This document shows positions 50,001 to 59,142 of a stretch of DNA of 64,000 nucleotides, piece by piece (positions within the stretch are counted from its first letter, which is position 1; every line of letters begins with the position of its first letter). Origin of the DNA: Arthrobacter sp. 131MFCol6.1 (lineage in GTDB: Bacteria > Actinomycetota > Actinomycetes > Actinomycetales > Micrococcaceae); the NCBI RefSeq assembly GCF_000374925.1, contig NZ_KB895552.1, forward strand, positions 1-64,000, written 5' to 3'. A model generated the notes under the pieces. That model searched no databases. It was not told where the DNA came from and saw only the letters and a list, made by a program, of their open reading frames with translations. Position numbers and translations under genes: made by a program.

Positions 50001-51752
50001 CTACCCGATCAGCGCGAGCACCGCGCCGGCCGTGACAACCCCGCCCGCTTCGGTGCGGACGTCGGTGACGGTGCCGTCCCGGTGCGCGGAGACCTGGGTT
50101 TCCATCTTCATGGCCTCAAGGACCACCACCGGATCTCCGGCCGAGACTTCGGCTCCCGGCTCGACGAGCCACTTGACCACGGTCCCGGCCATGTCCGCGC
50201 GCAACTCCCCCGGGTCAGCAGCGGCGGCGGCACCGCCGTCGGACACGGAAGACACGCCCGCGGGCAGCGGACCGCCCGCGCGGGCCCAGCCGTCGAGCAA
50301 ATCCGCCGGAAGGCCGACGGCGAGGCGCCGGCCGTCCACGTCGACCGTGATGGTGCGGCGTGCACCGTCGGGGGCGGTGGTGCTGTAGTCGGGGTCGGCA
50401 GGGATGCTGTCCGCGAAGTCGGTTTCGATCCAGCGGGTGTGGATGCCGAGGCCCTCCTCGGAGGTGAAGTCCGGGGATTCCAGCACGGCCCGGTGGAACG
50501 GCAGCACGGTGGCCACGCCGGTAATGCGCATTTCGGCGAGGGCCCGGCGGGCGCGGCGCAGGGCCTGCTGGCGGTCCGCGCCGGTGACGATCAGCTTCGC
50601 GAGCAGGGAATCGAACTGCGGCGCGACGAAGGAGCCGGAGCGGACGCCGGTGTCGAGGCGGATGCCCGGGCCGGTGGGGCCGGCGAACTCGACGATGGTG
50701 CCGGGCGAGGGCAGGAAGCCGCGGCCCACGTCCTCGGCGTTGAGCCGGAATTCGAAGGCGTGTCCGCGCGGCGCCGGGTCTTCGGTCAGGCGCAGCGGCT
50801 CGCCCGCGGCGATCCGGAACTGTTCCTGGACGAGGTCGATCCCCGTGGTTTCCTCGGTGATGGGGTGCTCCACCTGCAGCCGGGTGTTGACCTCGAGGAA
50901 GGCCACGGTGCCGTCCGCCGCGACGAGGAATTCCACCGTGCCGGCGCCGGAGTAGCCCGCTTCCCGGCAGACGGCCTTGGCGGCGTCATAGATCAGCGTG
51001 GTCTGCTCGTCGCTCAGGAACGGCGCGGGGGCCTCTTCCAGGAGCTTCTGATGCCGGCGCTGCAGGGAGCAGTCGCGGGTTCCGACGACCACGACGTTGC
51101 CGTGCGCGTCCGCCAGGACCTGCGCCTCGACGTGGCGGGGACGGTCCAGGTAGCGCTCCACGAAGCACTCGCCCCGGCCGAAGGCGGCAACGGCTTCACG
51201 GACGGCGGAGTCGAAGGCTTCCTCGACCTCGTCGATGGCCCGGACCACCTTCATGCCGCGACCGCCGCCGCCGAACGCGGCCTTGATGGCGATCGGCAGG
51301 CCATGCTGTTCGGCGAAGGCGCGGGCCTCGGCCGCCGTGTCGACGGGACCGTCGCTGCCGGCCACCAGGGGTGCGCCGGCCCGGACGGCGGCGTCGCGGG
51401 CGGTGATCTTGTTGCCGAGTAAACGGATGGCGTCCGGGCTGGGGCCGATCCAGGTCAGTCCGGCGTCGAGGACGGCCTGGGCGAAGTCGGCGTTCTCGGA
51501 GAGGAAGCCGTAGCCGGGGTGGACGGCGTCCGCACCGGACTGGGCCGCCACCGCCAGGAGCTTGGGGATGTTCAGGTACGTGTCCGCGGGCGAGTTGCCG
51601 TCCAGGCTGAACGCAACATCTGCGGCCGAGACGTGCAGGGCGTCGGCGTCGATGTCGGCGTAGACAGCGACGGACGCCAGCTGCGCGTCGTCGCAGGCCC
51701 GGGCTATGCGGACCGCGATTTCTCCACGGTTGGCGATCAGGACCTTGCGCAT
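50001..51752 (-). CDS. Biotin carboxylase-BCCP protein of the 5-oxoprolinase-type operon
   Basis: 583 residues. An ATP-grasp biotin carboxylase domain (about 1-445: RKVLIANRGEIAVRIARACD, AAFGGGGRGMKVVRAIDEVE, FLEVNTRLQVEHPITEETTG) is joined to a C-terminal biotinyl domain with VVLEAMKMETQVSAHRDGTV, where the Lys of AMKM is biotinylated. It resembles acetyl/propionyl-CoA carboxylase alpha chains, but no carboxyltransferase beta gene is near. Instead it overlaps the KipI-KipA fusion by TGATG. The pair holds the same domains as urea carboxylase. Role in 5-oxoproline use or another carboxylation is open. Confidence 0.9.
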   Translation of the reverse strand: MRKVLIANRGEIAVRIARACDDAQLASVAVYADIDADALHVSAADVAFSLDGNSPADTYLNIPKLLAVAAQSGADAVHPGYGFLSENADFAQAVLDAGLTWIGPSPDAIRLLGNKITARDAAVRAGAPLVAGSDGPVDTAAEARAFAEQHGLPIAIKAAFGGGGRGMKVVRAIDEVEEAFDSAVREAVAAFGRGECFVERYLDRPRHVEAQVLADAHGNVVVVGTRDCSLQRRHQKLLEEAPAPFLSDEQTTLIYDAAKAVCREAGYSGAGTVEFLVAADGTVAFLEVNTRLQVEHPITEETTGIDLVQEQFRIAAGEPLRLTEDPAPRGHAFEFRLNAEDVGRGFLPSPGTIVEFAGPTGPGIRLDTGVRSGSFVAPQFDSLLAKLIVTGADRQQALRRARRALAEMRITGVATVLPFHRAVLESPDFTSEEGLGIHTRWIETDFADSIPADPDYSTTAPDGARRTITVDVDGRRLAVGLPADLLDGWARAGGPLPAGVSSVSDGGAAAAADPGELRADMAGTVVKWLVEPGAEVSAGDPVVVLEAMKMETQVSAHRDGTVTDVRTEAGGVVTAGAVLALIG

Positions 51753-53431
51753 CAGTTACTCGCTTCTTCGTTGTTGGGGGTGTGTTCGGCGGGGGCGGAT
51801 TCGGCCCAGCGGAAGCGGATCTTGCCGCCGATCGGGACCTGGGCGGCGAGGTCCAGCTGGGAGTCGACCACCACGGCGATCACCGGGTAGCCGCCGGTGA
51901 TCGGATGGTCGGCCAGGAACAGCACGGGAAGGCCCTCCGGCGGAACCTGCAGGGCGCCGGCGACGGTGCCTTCGCTGGGCAGTTCGCCCTGGCGGCTGCG
52001 CTGCAGCGGGGTACCGTCCAGCCGCATGCCGACGCGGTTGGACTGCGGCAGCACGGCCCAGTCCTGGGCGGCAAAGGAGTCCAGTGCCGCCTGATCGAAC
52101 CAGTCGGCGCGGGGGCCGGGGACGACGTCGAGGACGGTCACCCCGGCGCCCGGGTAGTCCGGCTGCAGTTCGGGATTTCCGACGACGCCGCTCTCGGCTT
52201 CTCCGCCGGTGCCCAGTAGCTGCCCGGCGGCCAGGGGCGCAGGACCGATCCCGGACATGGTGTCCGTGGAGCGGCTGCCCAGTACCGGGGCGGCATTCAC
52301 CCCGCCGCGGACCGCGAGGTAGCTGCGGAAGCCGCTCTCCGGCGCACCGATGCTGAGCGTTTCGCCGTCGAGCAGCGCGAAGGGAGTGGCCACCGGCACG
52401 GTGCGCTGCCACGTATCGCCGGCCTCGTCCGGTGCGGAGGCGATGCTCAGTTCCGACGGCGCCCCGGCGACGGCGAGGACCCGGTCCCCCACGGCCTGGA
52501 CCTTGAGGCCGCCCGCGACGGTCTCGATGCCGGCTGCGCCGGGGGCGTTGCCGACGAGGCGGTTGGCCCGGCGCAGCGAGGCCCGGTCCAGCGCGCCGGC
52601 GGCGGAGACGCCCAGGCCGGAGTGGCCGTCCCGGCCGAGGTCCTGGATCAGGCTCTGAAGACCCGGTGAAACGATCCGGAGTCCATCGGCGGAAGCTTCT
52701 GCGACTGCCGCCGCGGGCTCCGCTACCGGCTCCGCCGCTAGGGCGAGTGCATCCCGGACCGGACGGAACTGCACCCGGTGGCCGGGGGCGGCCAGGGCGG
52801 GCGGCTCCCGGTCCAGGTCCCACATCTTGGCGTTGGTGCGCCCGATCAGCTGCCAGCCGCCCGGGGACCGGCGCGGGTACACGGCCGAGTAGTTGCCGGC
52901 CAGCGCCACGGAGCCCGCGGGAACTGCAGTGCGGGGCGAGCTACGGCGCGGCACTTCCAGCTGCTGGTTCTCCCCGATCATGTACCCGAATCCGGGGGCA
53001 AAGCCGGCGAAGGCAACGGTCCAGATCTGCCCGGAGTGGGCGGCAATCACGCCGTCGGTTCCCAAGCCGGTCAGCCGCCCGACTTCGGCGAGGTCCTCGC
53101 CGTCGTACACGGTGTCGATGACCACCAGCTCGCCGTCGCGCTGGACGGGTGCGGTGAGGTCGAGCTGCATCAGGCGGGCGGCGATGCGCCGGGCCGACGC
53201 CGGGGATTCGGCCTTGACCAGGACGGTCTCGGCCGCGGCCAGGACGTCCTGCTGGCCCGGCAGTGGCTTCTCCAGCAGCAGCGCCTGCAGGGCAAGCACA
53301 TCCTGGGTGCCGGAGAGCTCGGCCAGGACCGCGCGCGTCCCCACTGCCCGCACAGAGCGGACCTTGTGAGCTGCGGTTTCGCCTGCTCCGGTCGCTTGTA
53401 CCTTCAGGGGTTCCCCTGCTGTCTCAATCAC
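51752..53431 (-). CDS. Fused 5-oxoprolinase subunits B and C (KipI-KipA/AHS1-AHS2)
   Basis: 559 residues. The N-terminal half is PxpB/KipI-like (VYDGEDLAEVGRLTGL, FAGFAPGFGYMIG, VPAGSVALAGNYSAVYPRRS) and the C-terminal half from about residue 255 is PxpC/KipA-like (SPGLQSLIQDLGRDGHSGLG, GFRSYLAVRGG, EGLPVLFLADHPITGGYPVI). Family enzymes with PxpA hydrolyse 5-oxo-L-proline to glutamate using ATP. The start is chosen at GTG 53431, which has TGAGG upstream; an upstream TTG at 53443 would add four residues. In many bacteria the two parts are separate genes. Confidence 0.9.
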   Translation of the reverse strand: MIETAGEPLKVQATGAGETAAHKVRSVRAVGTRAVLAELSGTQDVLALQALLLEKPLPGQQDVLAAAETVLVKAESPASARRIAARLMQLDLTAPVQRDGELVVIDTVYDGEDLAEVGRLTGLGTDGVIAAHSGQIWTVAFAGFAPGFGYMIGENQQLEVPRRSSPRTAVPAGSVALAGNYSAVYPRRSPGGWQLIGRTNAKMWDLDREPPALAAPGHRVQFRPVRDALALAAEPVAEPAAAVAEASADGLRIVSPGLQSLIQDLGRDGHSGLGVSAAGALDRASLRRANRLVGNAPGAAGIETVAGGLKVQAVGDRVLAVAGAPSELSIASAPDEAGDTWQRTVPVATPFALLDGETLSIGAPESGFRSYLAVRGGVNAAPVLGSRSTDTMSGIGPAPLAAGQLLGTGGEAESGVVGNPELQPDYPGAGVTVLDVVPGPRADWFDQAALDSFAAQDWAVLPQSNRVGMRLDGTPLQRSRQGELPSEGTVAGALQVPPEGLPVLFLADHPITGGYPVIAVVVDSQLDLAAQVPIGGKIRFRWAESAPAEHTPNNEEASN

Positions 53432-53480
53432 GAGTTGCCTCAATCATTGTGCCGGTGCCGGTGGACAGGACCCGCGCCGC

Positions 53481-54821
53481 TCAGGCGCGGGCTTCCTGCA
53501 GGAGCCGCTCTTCTTCGTCGGTATGCGGGTTGCGCCCGATGGCCAGCCCGATGACCGTCACGATCGAGGCGACCGCGAGGTAGCCCGCGATCAGGAACCA
53601 ATTGCCGCTGGCAGCGAAGAGGGCGGTGAAGACCAACGGTGCGATGGCGCCGCCGACCACGCCGGCCAGCGTGTAGGCCAGCGAACTGCCGGCGTAGCGC
53701 AGCCGGGCCGGGAACTGTTCGGTGATGTAGGCAGCCTGCGGGCCGTACATGAAGGCGTGGAAGGCCAGCCCGATCACGATGCCGACGGTCAGTGTGAGGA
53801 CCGACTTGTCCTGGATCATGACGAAGAACAGCGGGATGTAAATGGCGGTTCCGACGGCGGCGATACCGTATACGAGGCGGCGGTTGACGCGGTCCGTGAG
53901 GGCGCCCGCCGCAGGGATCAGGACCAGCTGGAAGGCGGAGCCGATCAGGATGGCGGTCAGTACGTTGCTGGTGCTCATGCCCAGTTGCTTGGTGGCGTAG
54001 ACGGCCATGAAGACGGTGAGCAGGGAGTACAGCACGTCCGGGCTGATGCGGGACAGGGCGGCGGCCACGAGGGCGCGCGGTTCCTTGGTGAAGACCTCCT
54101 TGATGGGGGCCTTGGGCTGTTCGCCGTGGGCCTGGATGGCCTTGAAGACGGGGGTTTCCTCGAGCTTGAGCCGGATCAGCAGGCCGAAGCCCACCAAAAC
54201 GGCCGAGGCGAGGAAGGCCACGCGCCAGCCCCAGGAGAGGAAGTCTTCGTTGCTGAGAGTCGCGGCGAGCACGGCCAGGACGCCGTTGGCCATCAGGTTG
54301 CCGGCGGGCGGGCCGATCTGCGCGGCGGAAGACCAGAAGCCGCGCCGCTTGGCGTCGCCGAATTCGCTCGAGAGCAGGACGGCACCGCCCCACTCGCCGC
54401 CGACGCCGATGCCCTGTGCCAGGCGCAGCAACACCAGGATGATGGGTGCGGCTATACCGATGGTGGCGTAGCCAGGGAGCGCGCCGATTACCACCGTTGC
54501 GATGCCGATCAGCAGCAGGGTGGTCACGAGGACGTGCTTGCGGCCGATTTTGTCACCGAGCCGGCCGAAGATCACGCCGCCGATGGGACGGGCGAGGTAG
54601 CCCACCGCAAAGGTCGAGAACGACAGCAGCAGCCCGACGTATTCGTCGTTGCCCGGGAAGAAGACCTTGGGGAACACCAAGGCCGAGGCCACGGAGTAGA
54701 TCGCGAAGTCGTAGTACTCCAGCGAAGTGCCGGTGAGGCTCGCGATGTAGGCCTTGAGGGCACCGGGCGGGATCCTCCTCTTGCCGGCGGCCGGGGTGGC
54801 CTGATGCGGTGCTGCAGTCAT
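53481..54821 (-). CDS. MHS-type MFS transporter in the pxp operon
   Basis: 446 residues, 12 membrane segments. SLEYYDFAIYSVASALVF and GRLGDKIGRKHVLV are metabolite:H+ symporter motifs. A perfect GGAGG precedes the ATG at 54821. It lies between pxpA and pxpBC, so 5-oxoproline or another small acid is the likely cargo. A longer upstream frame is ignored because it lacks this ribosome site. Confidence 0.9.
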   Translation of the reverse strand: MTAAPHQATPAAGKRRIPPGALKAYIASLTGTSLEYYDFAIYSVASALVFPKVFFPGNDEYVGLLLSFSTFAVGYLARPIGGVIFGRLGDKIGRKHVLVTTLLLIGIATVVIGALPGYATIGIAAPIILVLLRLAQGIGVGGEWGGAVLLSSEFGDAKRRGFWSSAAQIGPPAGNLMANGVLAVLAATLSNEDFLSWGWRVAFLASAVLVGFGLLIRLKLEETPVFKAIQAHGEQPKAPIKEVFTKEPRALVAAALSRISPDVLYSLLTVFMAVYATKQLGMSTSNVLTAILIGSAFQLVLIPAAGALTDRVNRRLVYGIAAVGTAIYIPLFFVMIQDKSVLTLTVGIVIGLAFHAFMYGPQAAYITEQFPARLRYAGSSLAYTLAGVVGGAIAPLVFTALFAASGNWFLIAGYLAVASIVTVIGLAIGRNPHTDEEERLLQEARA

Positions 54822-54915
54822 GGTTTTCCTCCAGGTGTGCGGGGTGCTGCCTGTTGCTTGGGTTAAGTGCGGATGGTCCCGGTGGCACCGGGGTGTGAAG
54901 CGGTGAAGCTGCGGT

Positions 54916-55674
54916 CTAGACGAAGGCAGCGGTGGTGATGTCTGCGGCGTTGAGCGCTTCGCGGACAGCGGCGGCCATGGCGACGGCACCCGGGGAATCA
55001 CCGTGCACGCAGATGCTTTCGGCGCGGATTTTCAGGATGGAGCCGTCGATGGTGCGGATGGCGGAATCGGTGGCCATCCGGAGGACATGCTCAGTGCCGA
55101 GAGCGGGGTCCTCCAGCACGGCTCCGGGGAGCGTACGGGACACGAGGGTGCCGTCCGGGTTGTAAGCCCGGTCCGCGAAGGCTTCGGTAACCGCGCGGAG
55201 GCCGGCGGCCTCGGCCAGGCGCAGCACTTCCGAGCCCGGCAGGCCCAGGATGGGCAGGTTCGGGTCAACGGATTTCACGGCGTCGACGACGGCCTTCGCC
55301 TGGGCGGTGTGCGAAACGATCGCGTTGTACAGGCCGCCGTGCGGCTTGACGTACTTAACCGTGCCACCCTCGACGGCAGCCAGCGCCTGCAGCGCACCGA
55401 TCTGGTAGACGACGTCGTCGGCCAGTTCGATCGGGTCGATGTCCAGGAAGCGGCGGCCGAAGCCGGCCAGATCGCGGTAGCCGACGTGGGCGCCGATCAC
55501 GACGCCGGCGGCAACCGCCTCGCGGCAGGTCCGGCGGATGACGCTGGGGTCGCCAGCGTGGAATCCGCAGGCCACGTTGGCGCTGGAGACCGAGCGGAAC
55601 ATCGCCGTGTCGTCGCCCAGGGTCCAGCGTCCGAAAGATTCGCCAACGTCGCTGTTCAGGTCAATGGTTGCCAT
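54916..55674 (-). CDS. pxpA: 5-oxoprolinase subunit A (LamB/YcsF family)
   Basis: 252 residues. TIDLNSDVGESFGRWTLGDD, SSANVACGFHAGDPSVIRRT, IGAHVGYRDLAGFGRR, VKPHGGLYNAI and AESICVHGDSPGAV are the full set of LamB/YcsF motifs. GAGGATC precedes the ATG. It heads the operon pxpA, transporter, pxpBC and biotin carboxylase. The role in 5-oxoproline hydrolysis is known for the family; a change of substrate in this operon cannot be excluded. Confidence 0.93.
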   Translation of the reverse strand: MATIDLNSDVGESFGRWTLGDDTAMFRSVSSANVACGFHAGDPSVIRRTCREAVAAGVVIGAHVGYRDLAGFGRRFLDIDPIELADDVVYQIGALQALAAVEGGTVKYVKPHGGLYNAIVSHTAQAKAVVDAVKSVDPNLPILGLPGSEVLRLAEAAGLRAVTEAFADRAYNPDGTLVSRTLPGAVLEDPALGTEHVLRMATDSAIRTIDGSILKIRAESICVHGDSPGAVAMAAAVREALNAADITTAAFV

Positions 55675-55723
55675 TTGTGATCCTCGTCTCATGATAGCCC
55701 CCTACTAGGATGCATCAATTTCA

Positions 55724-55742
55724 CGGATTGTTCAACAATCCG
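55724..55742. promoter_or_regulatory. GntR operator in the divergent pxpA-gntR region
   Basis: CGGATTGTTCAACAATCCG is a perfect palindrome with 9-bp arms and a single central base, 50 bp from pxpA and 38 bp from gntR. An ATTG-GGA-CAAT half-symmetrical element follows at 55753-55763. Confidence 0.75.
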
Positions 55743-55780
55743 ACGATTCAACATTGGGACAATCGTGTAGATTCGGCACT

Positions 55781-56473
55781 ATGACCACTCCCGATGGGGC
55801 TGCCGGCTCCGCCCTCGGCGCAGCTGCCGCGCGGCTGCGCGTGGCCGTCCCCTCCGTGGCGGACCGCGTCGCGGCCGAGCTGCGCCTGCAACTGGCGGAG
55901 GGCCTGCTCCTGCCGGGAGCCCGGCTCACGGAGTCGAGCATCGCCGAAGACCTGGGCGTCTCCCGCAACACGGTCCGCGAGGCCTTCGCCGAACTGGCGG
56001 CCGAGCGCCTGGTGGTCCGGCACCCGAACCGCGGCGTCTTCGTGGCCAGCCTCGAGGCCGGCGACATCCACGACGTCTATACCGTGCGCCGCGCCATTGA
56101 AGTCAGTGCGATCCGCGGCGGCGGCAGCCCGGAGCGCGTGGCCGCGGTCCGCGCTGCGGTGGAAGAGGGCAAAGCCGCCGCCGCCGCCAATGACGAGGAA
56201 GGCCTGGGCAGCGCCAACCAGCATTTCCATGGCGCTATCGTGGCCCTGGCGGGCAGCCGGCGGCTGGACACGATCATGTCCCAGGTCCTGGCCGAGATGC
56301 GGCTGTTCTTCCACAAGGCCACCGTGGATGCGCACTTCTACCGGGGCTACCTGCCGGACAACGAGGAAATCTGCACCGCCCTGGAAGCCGGGGACCTGGA
56401 CCGCGCCGGCACGCTGCTGCTGGCCTATCTAAACCGGTCCGAGGAGCGCCAGGCCGCCGTCCACGGCGAGTGA
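55781..56473 (+). CDS. GntR family (FCD) regulator of the pxp operon
   Basis: 230 residues. HTH: RVAAELRLQLAEGLLLPGAR, SSIAEDLGVSRNTVREAF; FCD domain: VYTVRRAIEVSAIRGGG, SANQHFHGAIVALAGSRRLD. No ribosome site precedes the ATG. TAGATT at 55768-55773 lies 7 bases upstream, as for a leaderless transcript starting at the ATG. It is divergent from pxpA across an operator palindrome. Confidence 0.9.
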   Translation: MTTPDGAAGSALGAAAARLRVAVPSVADRVAAELRLQLAEGLLLPGARLTESSIAEDLGVSRNTVREAFAELAAERLVVRHPNRGVFVASLEAGDIHDVYTVRRAIEVSAIRGGGSPERVAAVRAAVEEGKAAAAANDEEGLGSANQHFHGAIVALAGSRRLDTIMSQVLAEMRLFFHKATVDAHFYRGYLPDNEEICTALEAGDLDRAGTLLLAYLNRSEERQAAVHGE

Positions 56474-56595
56474 CCCTGGTCCGGCCGGCACCTGCGGAAC
56501 GCGCATCCAGCCGGCGAACCGGCCGCCGCGGAGGACCAGACGGCGCCATCGGCTGCCCGGTAGCCGCACGGCAAAGACCCGCGCAATATACGTCC

Positions 56596-56630
56596 GACCG
56601 GGGTCGGCCTCTTGGAGGCCGGCCCCGGTC
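56596..56630. terminator. Strong bidirectional terminator hairpin
   Basis: 16-bp arms, GACCGGGGTCGGCCTC and GAGGCCGGCCCCGGTC, with a single G-T wobble pair and a 3-nt loop. It lies between the convergent ends of gntR and lacI. Confidence 0.8.
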
Positions 56631-56654
56631 GTCGCAGTCTGCGGTAAACCCGCG

Positions 56655-57719
56655 CTACTGTCCGGCCGGTGCCGCAAGGACGGGGAGGGGCACCGGCGCG
56701 CAGCCGCAGGATGCGCGCAGGACCAGGTCCACCGGAAAGATCCTGTTCCGGGTCGGAGACAGGCCGTCAAAGCCAATGAGCGCCTCGACGGCGGCCTCGG
56801 CCATGGCCTGCACAGGCTGCGCGACCGTGCTCAGCGGCGGCCAGCTGAACTCCGCCTCAGCCGAGCCGTCGAAGGAGAAGACCGCCAGGTCCTCGGGGAC
56901 CCGCAGCCCGGCCTCGGACACCGCGCGCAGCAGGCCGACAGCCTGCAGGTCGGAACTGACAAACACGGCAGTGGGGCGGTCCGCGGCCGCGACCAGCCGC
57001 TGCCCGGCCCGGTAGCCGCCCTGCCGGTCGAAGTCACAGCGCAGAATGGGCCCTTCCGGGAGGCCGGCCTCCGCGAGGCCCTGCTGCCAGCCGACCTCGC
57101 GGGCGTCCAGATCATTGCCGGCGTTCATGCCCATGACCAGGGCGATGTTGCGGTGGCCGTGGCCCACCAGGTGCTCGACGGCACGCCGGGAGCCTTCCAG
57201 CAGCTCCACGCCGACCGAGTTGAAGCCCGGCACCTCGGTGCTGTGGTTAAGCAGCACGGCGGGGATTTCCGAATGCTCCAGCTCGGTCAGGTCGGGTTCG
57301 AACAGCACGCTGGAGAGGAAGACCCCGTCCACGCGGCGGCTCGCGAGGTTCCTGACCTGGCGGCGCTCATTGGCCGCCGATCCGCCCGAGTTCGCCAGCA
57401 GCAGGGCGTAGCCGCGCGCCGCCGCGGCTTCCTCCACGGCGCGGGCCAAAGTGGCGAAGAAGGGGTTGGTGGTGTCCGGGACCACCATGCCGAGCATCTC
57501 GCTGGAGCCCAGCTTCAGGGCCCTCGCCGCGGCGTTCGGCCGGTATCCCAGGGCGCTGATGGCCTCGCGGACTTTCGCGGCCGTCACCGGGGAGACCCGC
57601 TTGGGGCCGCCGTTCACCACATAGCTGACGACGGCGGTGCTGACGCCCGCCAGCCTGGCCACGTCTTTTCGGGTGATCGTGGGCCTGGCGGAGGCGGGCG
57701 AGTGTGGCACAGTGACCAT
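56655..57719 (-). CDS. LacI family regulator of the alpha-galactoside locus
   Basis: 354 residues. HTH TRKDVARLAGVSTAVVSYVV is followed by NGGPKRVSPVTAAKVREAIS and the sensor domain (LGMVVPDTTNPFFATLARAV, VFSFDGSAEAEFSWPPLSTV). The ATG lies one base after the oxidoreductase stop, so the two are cotranscribed. Probable targets are the operators in the divergent promoter at 58972-59142. The inducer is inferred to be a galactoside breakdown product. Confidence 0.9.
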   Translation of the reverse strand: MVTVPHSPASARPTITRKDVARLAGVSTAVVSYVVNGGPKRVSPVTAAKVREAISALGYRPNAAARALKLGSSEMLGMVVPDTTNPFFATLARAVEEAAAARGYALLLANSGGSAANERRQVRNLASRRVDGVFLSSVLFEPDLTELEHSEIPAVLLNHSTEVPGFNSVGVELLEGSRRAVEHLVGHGHRNIALVMGMNAGNDLDAREVGWQQGLAEAGLPEGPILRCDFDRQGGYRAGQRLVAAADRPTAVFVSSDLQAVGLLRAVSEAGLRVPEDLAVFSFDGSAEAEFSWPPLSTVAQPVQAMAEAAVEALIGFDGLSPTRNRIFPVDLVLRASCGCAPVPLPVLAAPAGQ

Positions 57720-57720
57720 G

Positions 57721-58971
57721 CTACCGCCGGAGTTCCCCGGCAAAGCCTTCCTCATTGGTTCCCTGCGCAGGCAGCCGGACGGGGGCGTCGCCGTGGTCCG
57801 GCACGGGCAACCGCTCCCCGCCGCGGAGGGCGGACTCGTGCGCCACGATCCCCGGCAGCGTGTAGCGGGCGGCTTCCCAGGCGTTGACGGGCGGGAGCGT
57901 TCCCGTGTCGACGGCCGTGGCAAAGTCGTCCACCAGGAAGTGGTGGCTGCCCTCGTGCCCGTTGTGAAGTCCGCGGAACTCGGCCGGAAGCCGGCCGGCG
58001 TCGTGCACGGCGGCCAGCCCGGAGCTGAAGGCGTCCCGCAGGGCCGGCGCGACGCCGGCCAGCGCCGGATCGTCCGCGGCGAGCGTGGCCCGGGTGGCCA
58101 GTTCGTCGCTGACATCGGTCACGGACTCCTTGTCCTGCCACACACTGACCAGGGCCAGCTGCTCGAAGCTGGCTTCGGTGCCGAAATAACGGAAGCGGCT
58201 CTCGCGCAGGTGGGACGGGTAGCCGACGCGGCGCATCTCGTTGATGCGCATGGACCCGCCGGTAGAAAGCTCGAACAGCGCGGTGGCATTGGAGAAGTCG
58301 TTGCCGAACATGCTGACGTCCTTGTCGAACACACCGTCCCCGCGCTCATCGCGCACGCCAATGCAGCTGACGCTGACGGCATGGCCGCCGATCGCACCCA
58401 GCACCCCGCCGGTGGAGTGGGTCGGGTACAGCATGGGCGGGTAGCTGGCGGTGCGCTTCCAGTCCTCCCCGCCGCTGTACTGGTAGGCCTCGTAGAAGCC
58501 GAGATCCATGTCGTGGACGTAGTCGCCCTCGGCGTAGAAGATGCGGCCGAAGGCGCCCTCAGCCTTGCGCTTGCGGGCATAGACGGTGGCGGGGTTGTAG
58601 TAGCTCGTCTCGCCCATCATGTAGGTCAGGCCCGTCTCCCGGACAGCCTCGATGATCCGGGCGATCTCGTCCTCGCTGATGGCCATCGGCACTGCCGAAT
58701 ACACATGCTTGCCCGCCCGGAGCGCCTGCAGCACCAGCGGGCCGTGCGTCCAGCGCTGAGTGAAGATCGCCACGGCGTCGAGGCCGCCGTCGAGCATGGC
58801 CTCAAAGCTGGGATAGGTCCCTGCGAGGCCGAGCCGCTCCCGGAGGGCCTCGGCCCGTTCCGGCAGGACGTCGGTGACATGGACTTCTGAAATCGCGGGA
58901 TGGGCGTCGAAGAGTTTGGCGAAGGCGCCTGCGAACTGTCCGGCGCCGACGATTCCTAGTGAGAAAGTCAT
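57721..58971 (-). CDS. Gfo/Idh/MocA family oxidoreductase
   Basis: 416 residues. The N-terminal Rossmann motif is LGIVGAGQFAGAFAKLFDAH; IFTQRWTHGPLVLQALRAGK, HVYSAVPMA and MGETSYYNPATVYARKRKAE follow the family pattern. The usual EKP catalytic Lys motif is replaced by SAVPMA, so catalysis may differ or use another residue. It is divergent from the ABC importer genes and cotranscribed with lacI. It may oxidise or isomerise a sugar from the alpha-galactosidase pathway. Confidence 0.85.
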   Translation of the reverse strand: MTFSLGIVGAGQFAGAFAKLFDAHPAISEVHVTDVLPERAEALRERLGLAGTYPSFEAMLDGGLDAVAIFTQRWTHGPLVLQALRAGKHVYSAVPMAISEDEIARIIEAVRETGLTYMMGETSYYNPATVYARKRKAEGAFGRIFYAEGDYVHDMDLGFYEAYQYSGGEDWKRTASYPPMLYPTHSTGGVLGAIGGHAVSVSCIGVRDERGDGVFDKDVSMFGNDFSNATALFELSTGGSMRINEMRRVGYPSHLRESRFRYFGTEASFEQLALVSVWQDKESVTDVSDELATRATLAADDPALAGVAPALRDAFSSGLAAVHDAGRLPAEFRGLHNGHEGSHHFLVDDFATAVDTGTLPPVNAWEAARYTLPGIVAHESALRGGERLPVPDHGDAPVRLPAQGTNEEGFAGELRR

Positions 58972-59027
58972 GCACGCAAGTTTCACACCAGTTTCTACTC
59001 GAGTCAATAGCAGGTGATGAGCAGAAA

Positions 59028-59043
59028 GTTTCCGCCCGGAAAC
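59028..59043. promoter_or_regulatory. Operator-like palindrome in the divergent sugar-locus promoter
   Basis: GTTTCC-GCCC-GGAAAC has perfect 6-bp arms. It lies in the 171-bp region between the oxidoreductase and ABC permease genes, with further GTTTC, GAAAC and ACTCG/TAGATTC elements nearby, and is a likely site for the LacI protein at 56655-57719. Confidence 0.5.
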
Positions 59044-59142
59044 ATAAAAGAAACGGTTGCGCATTAGAAAGTTACTCGTGTAGATTCAAGCCTCAGTTGT
59101 AATCCACGTCACAGCATTCATGTAACAGCGGAGGAACCACAA

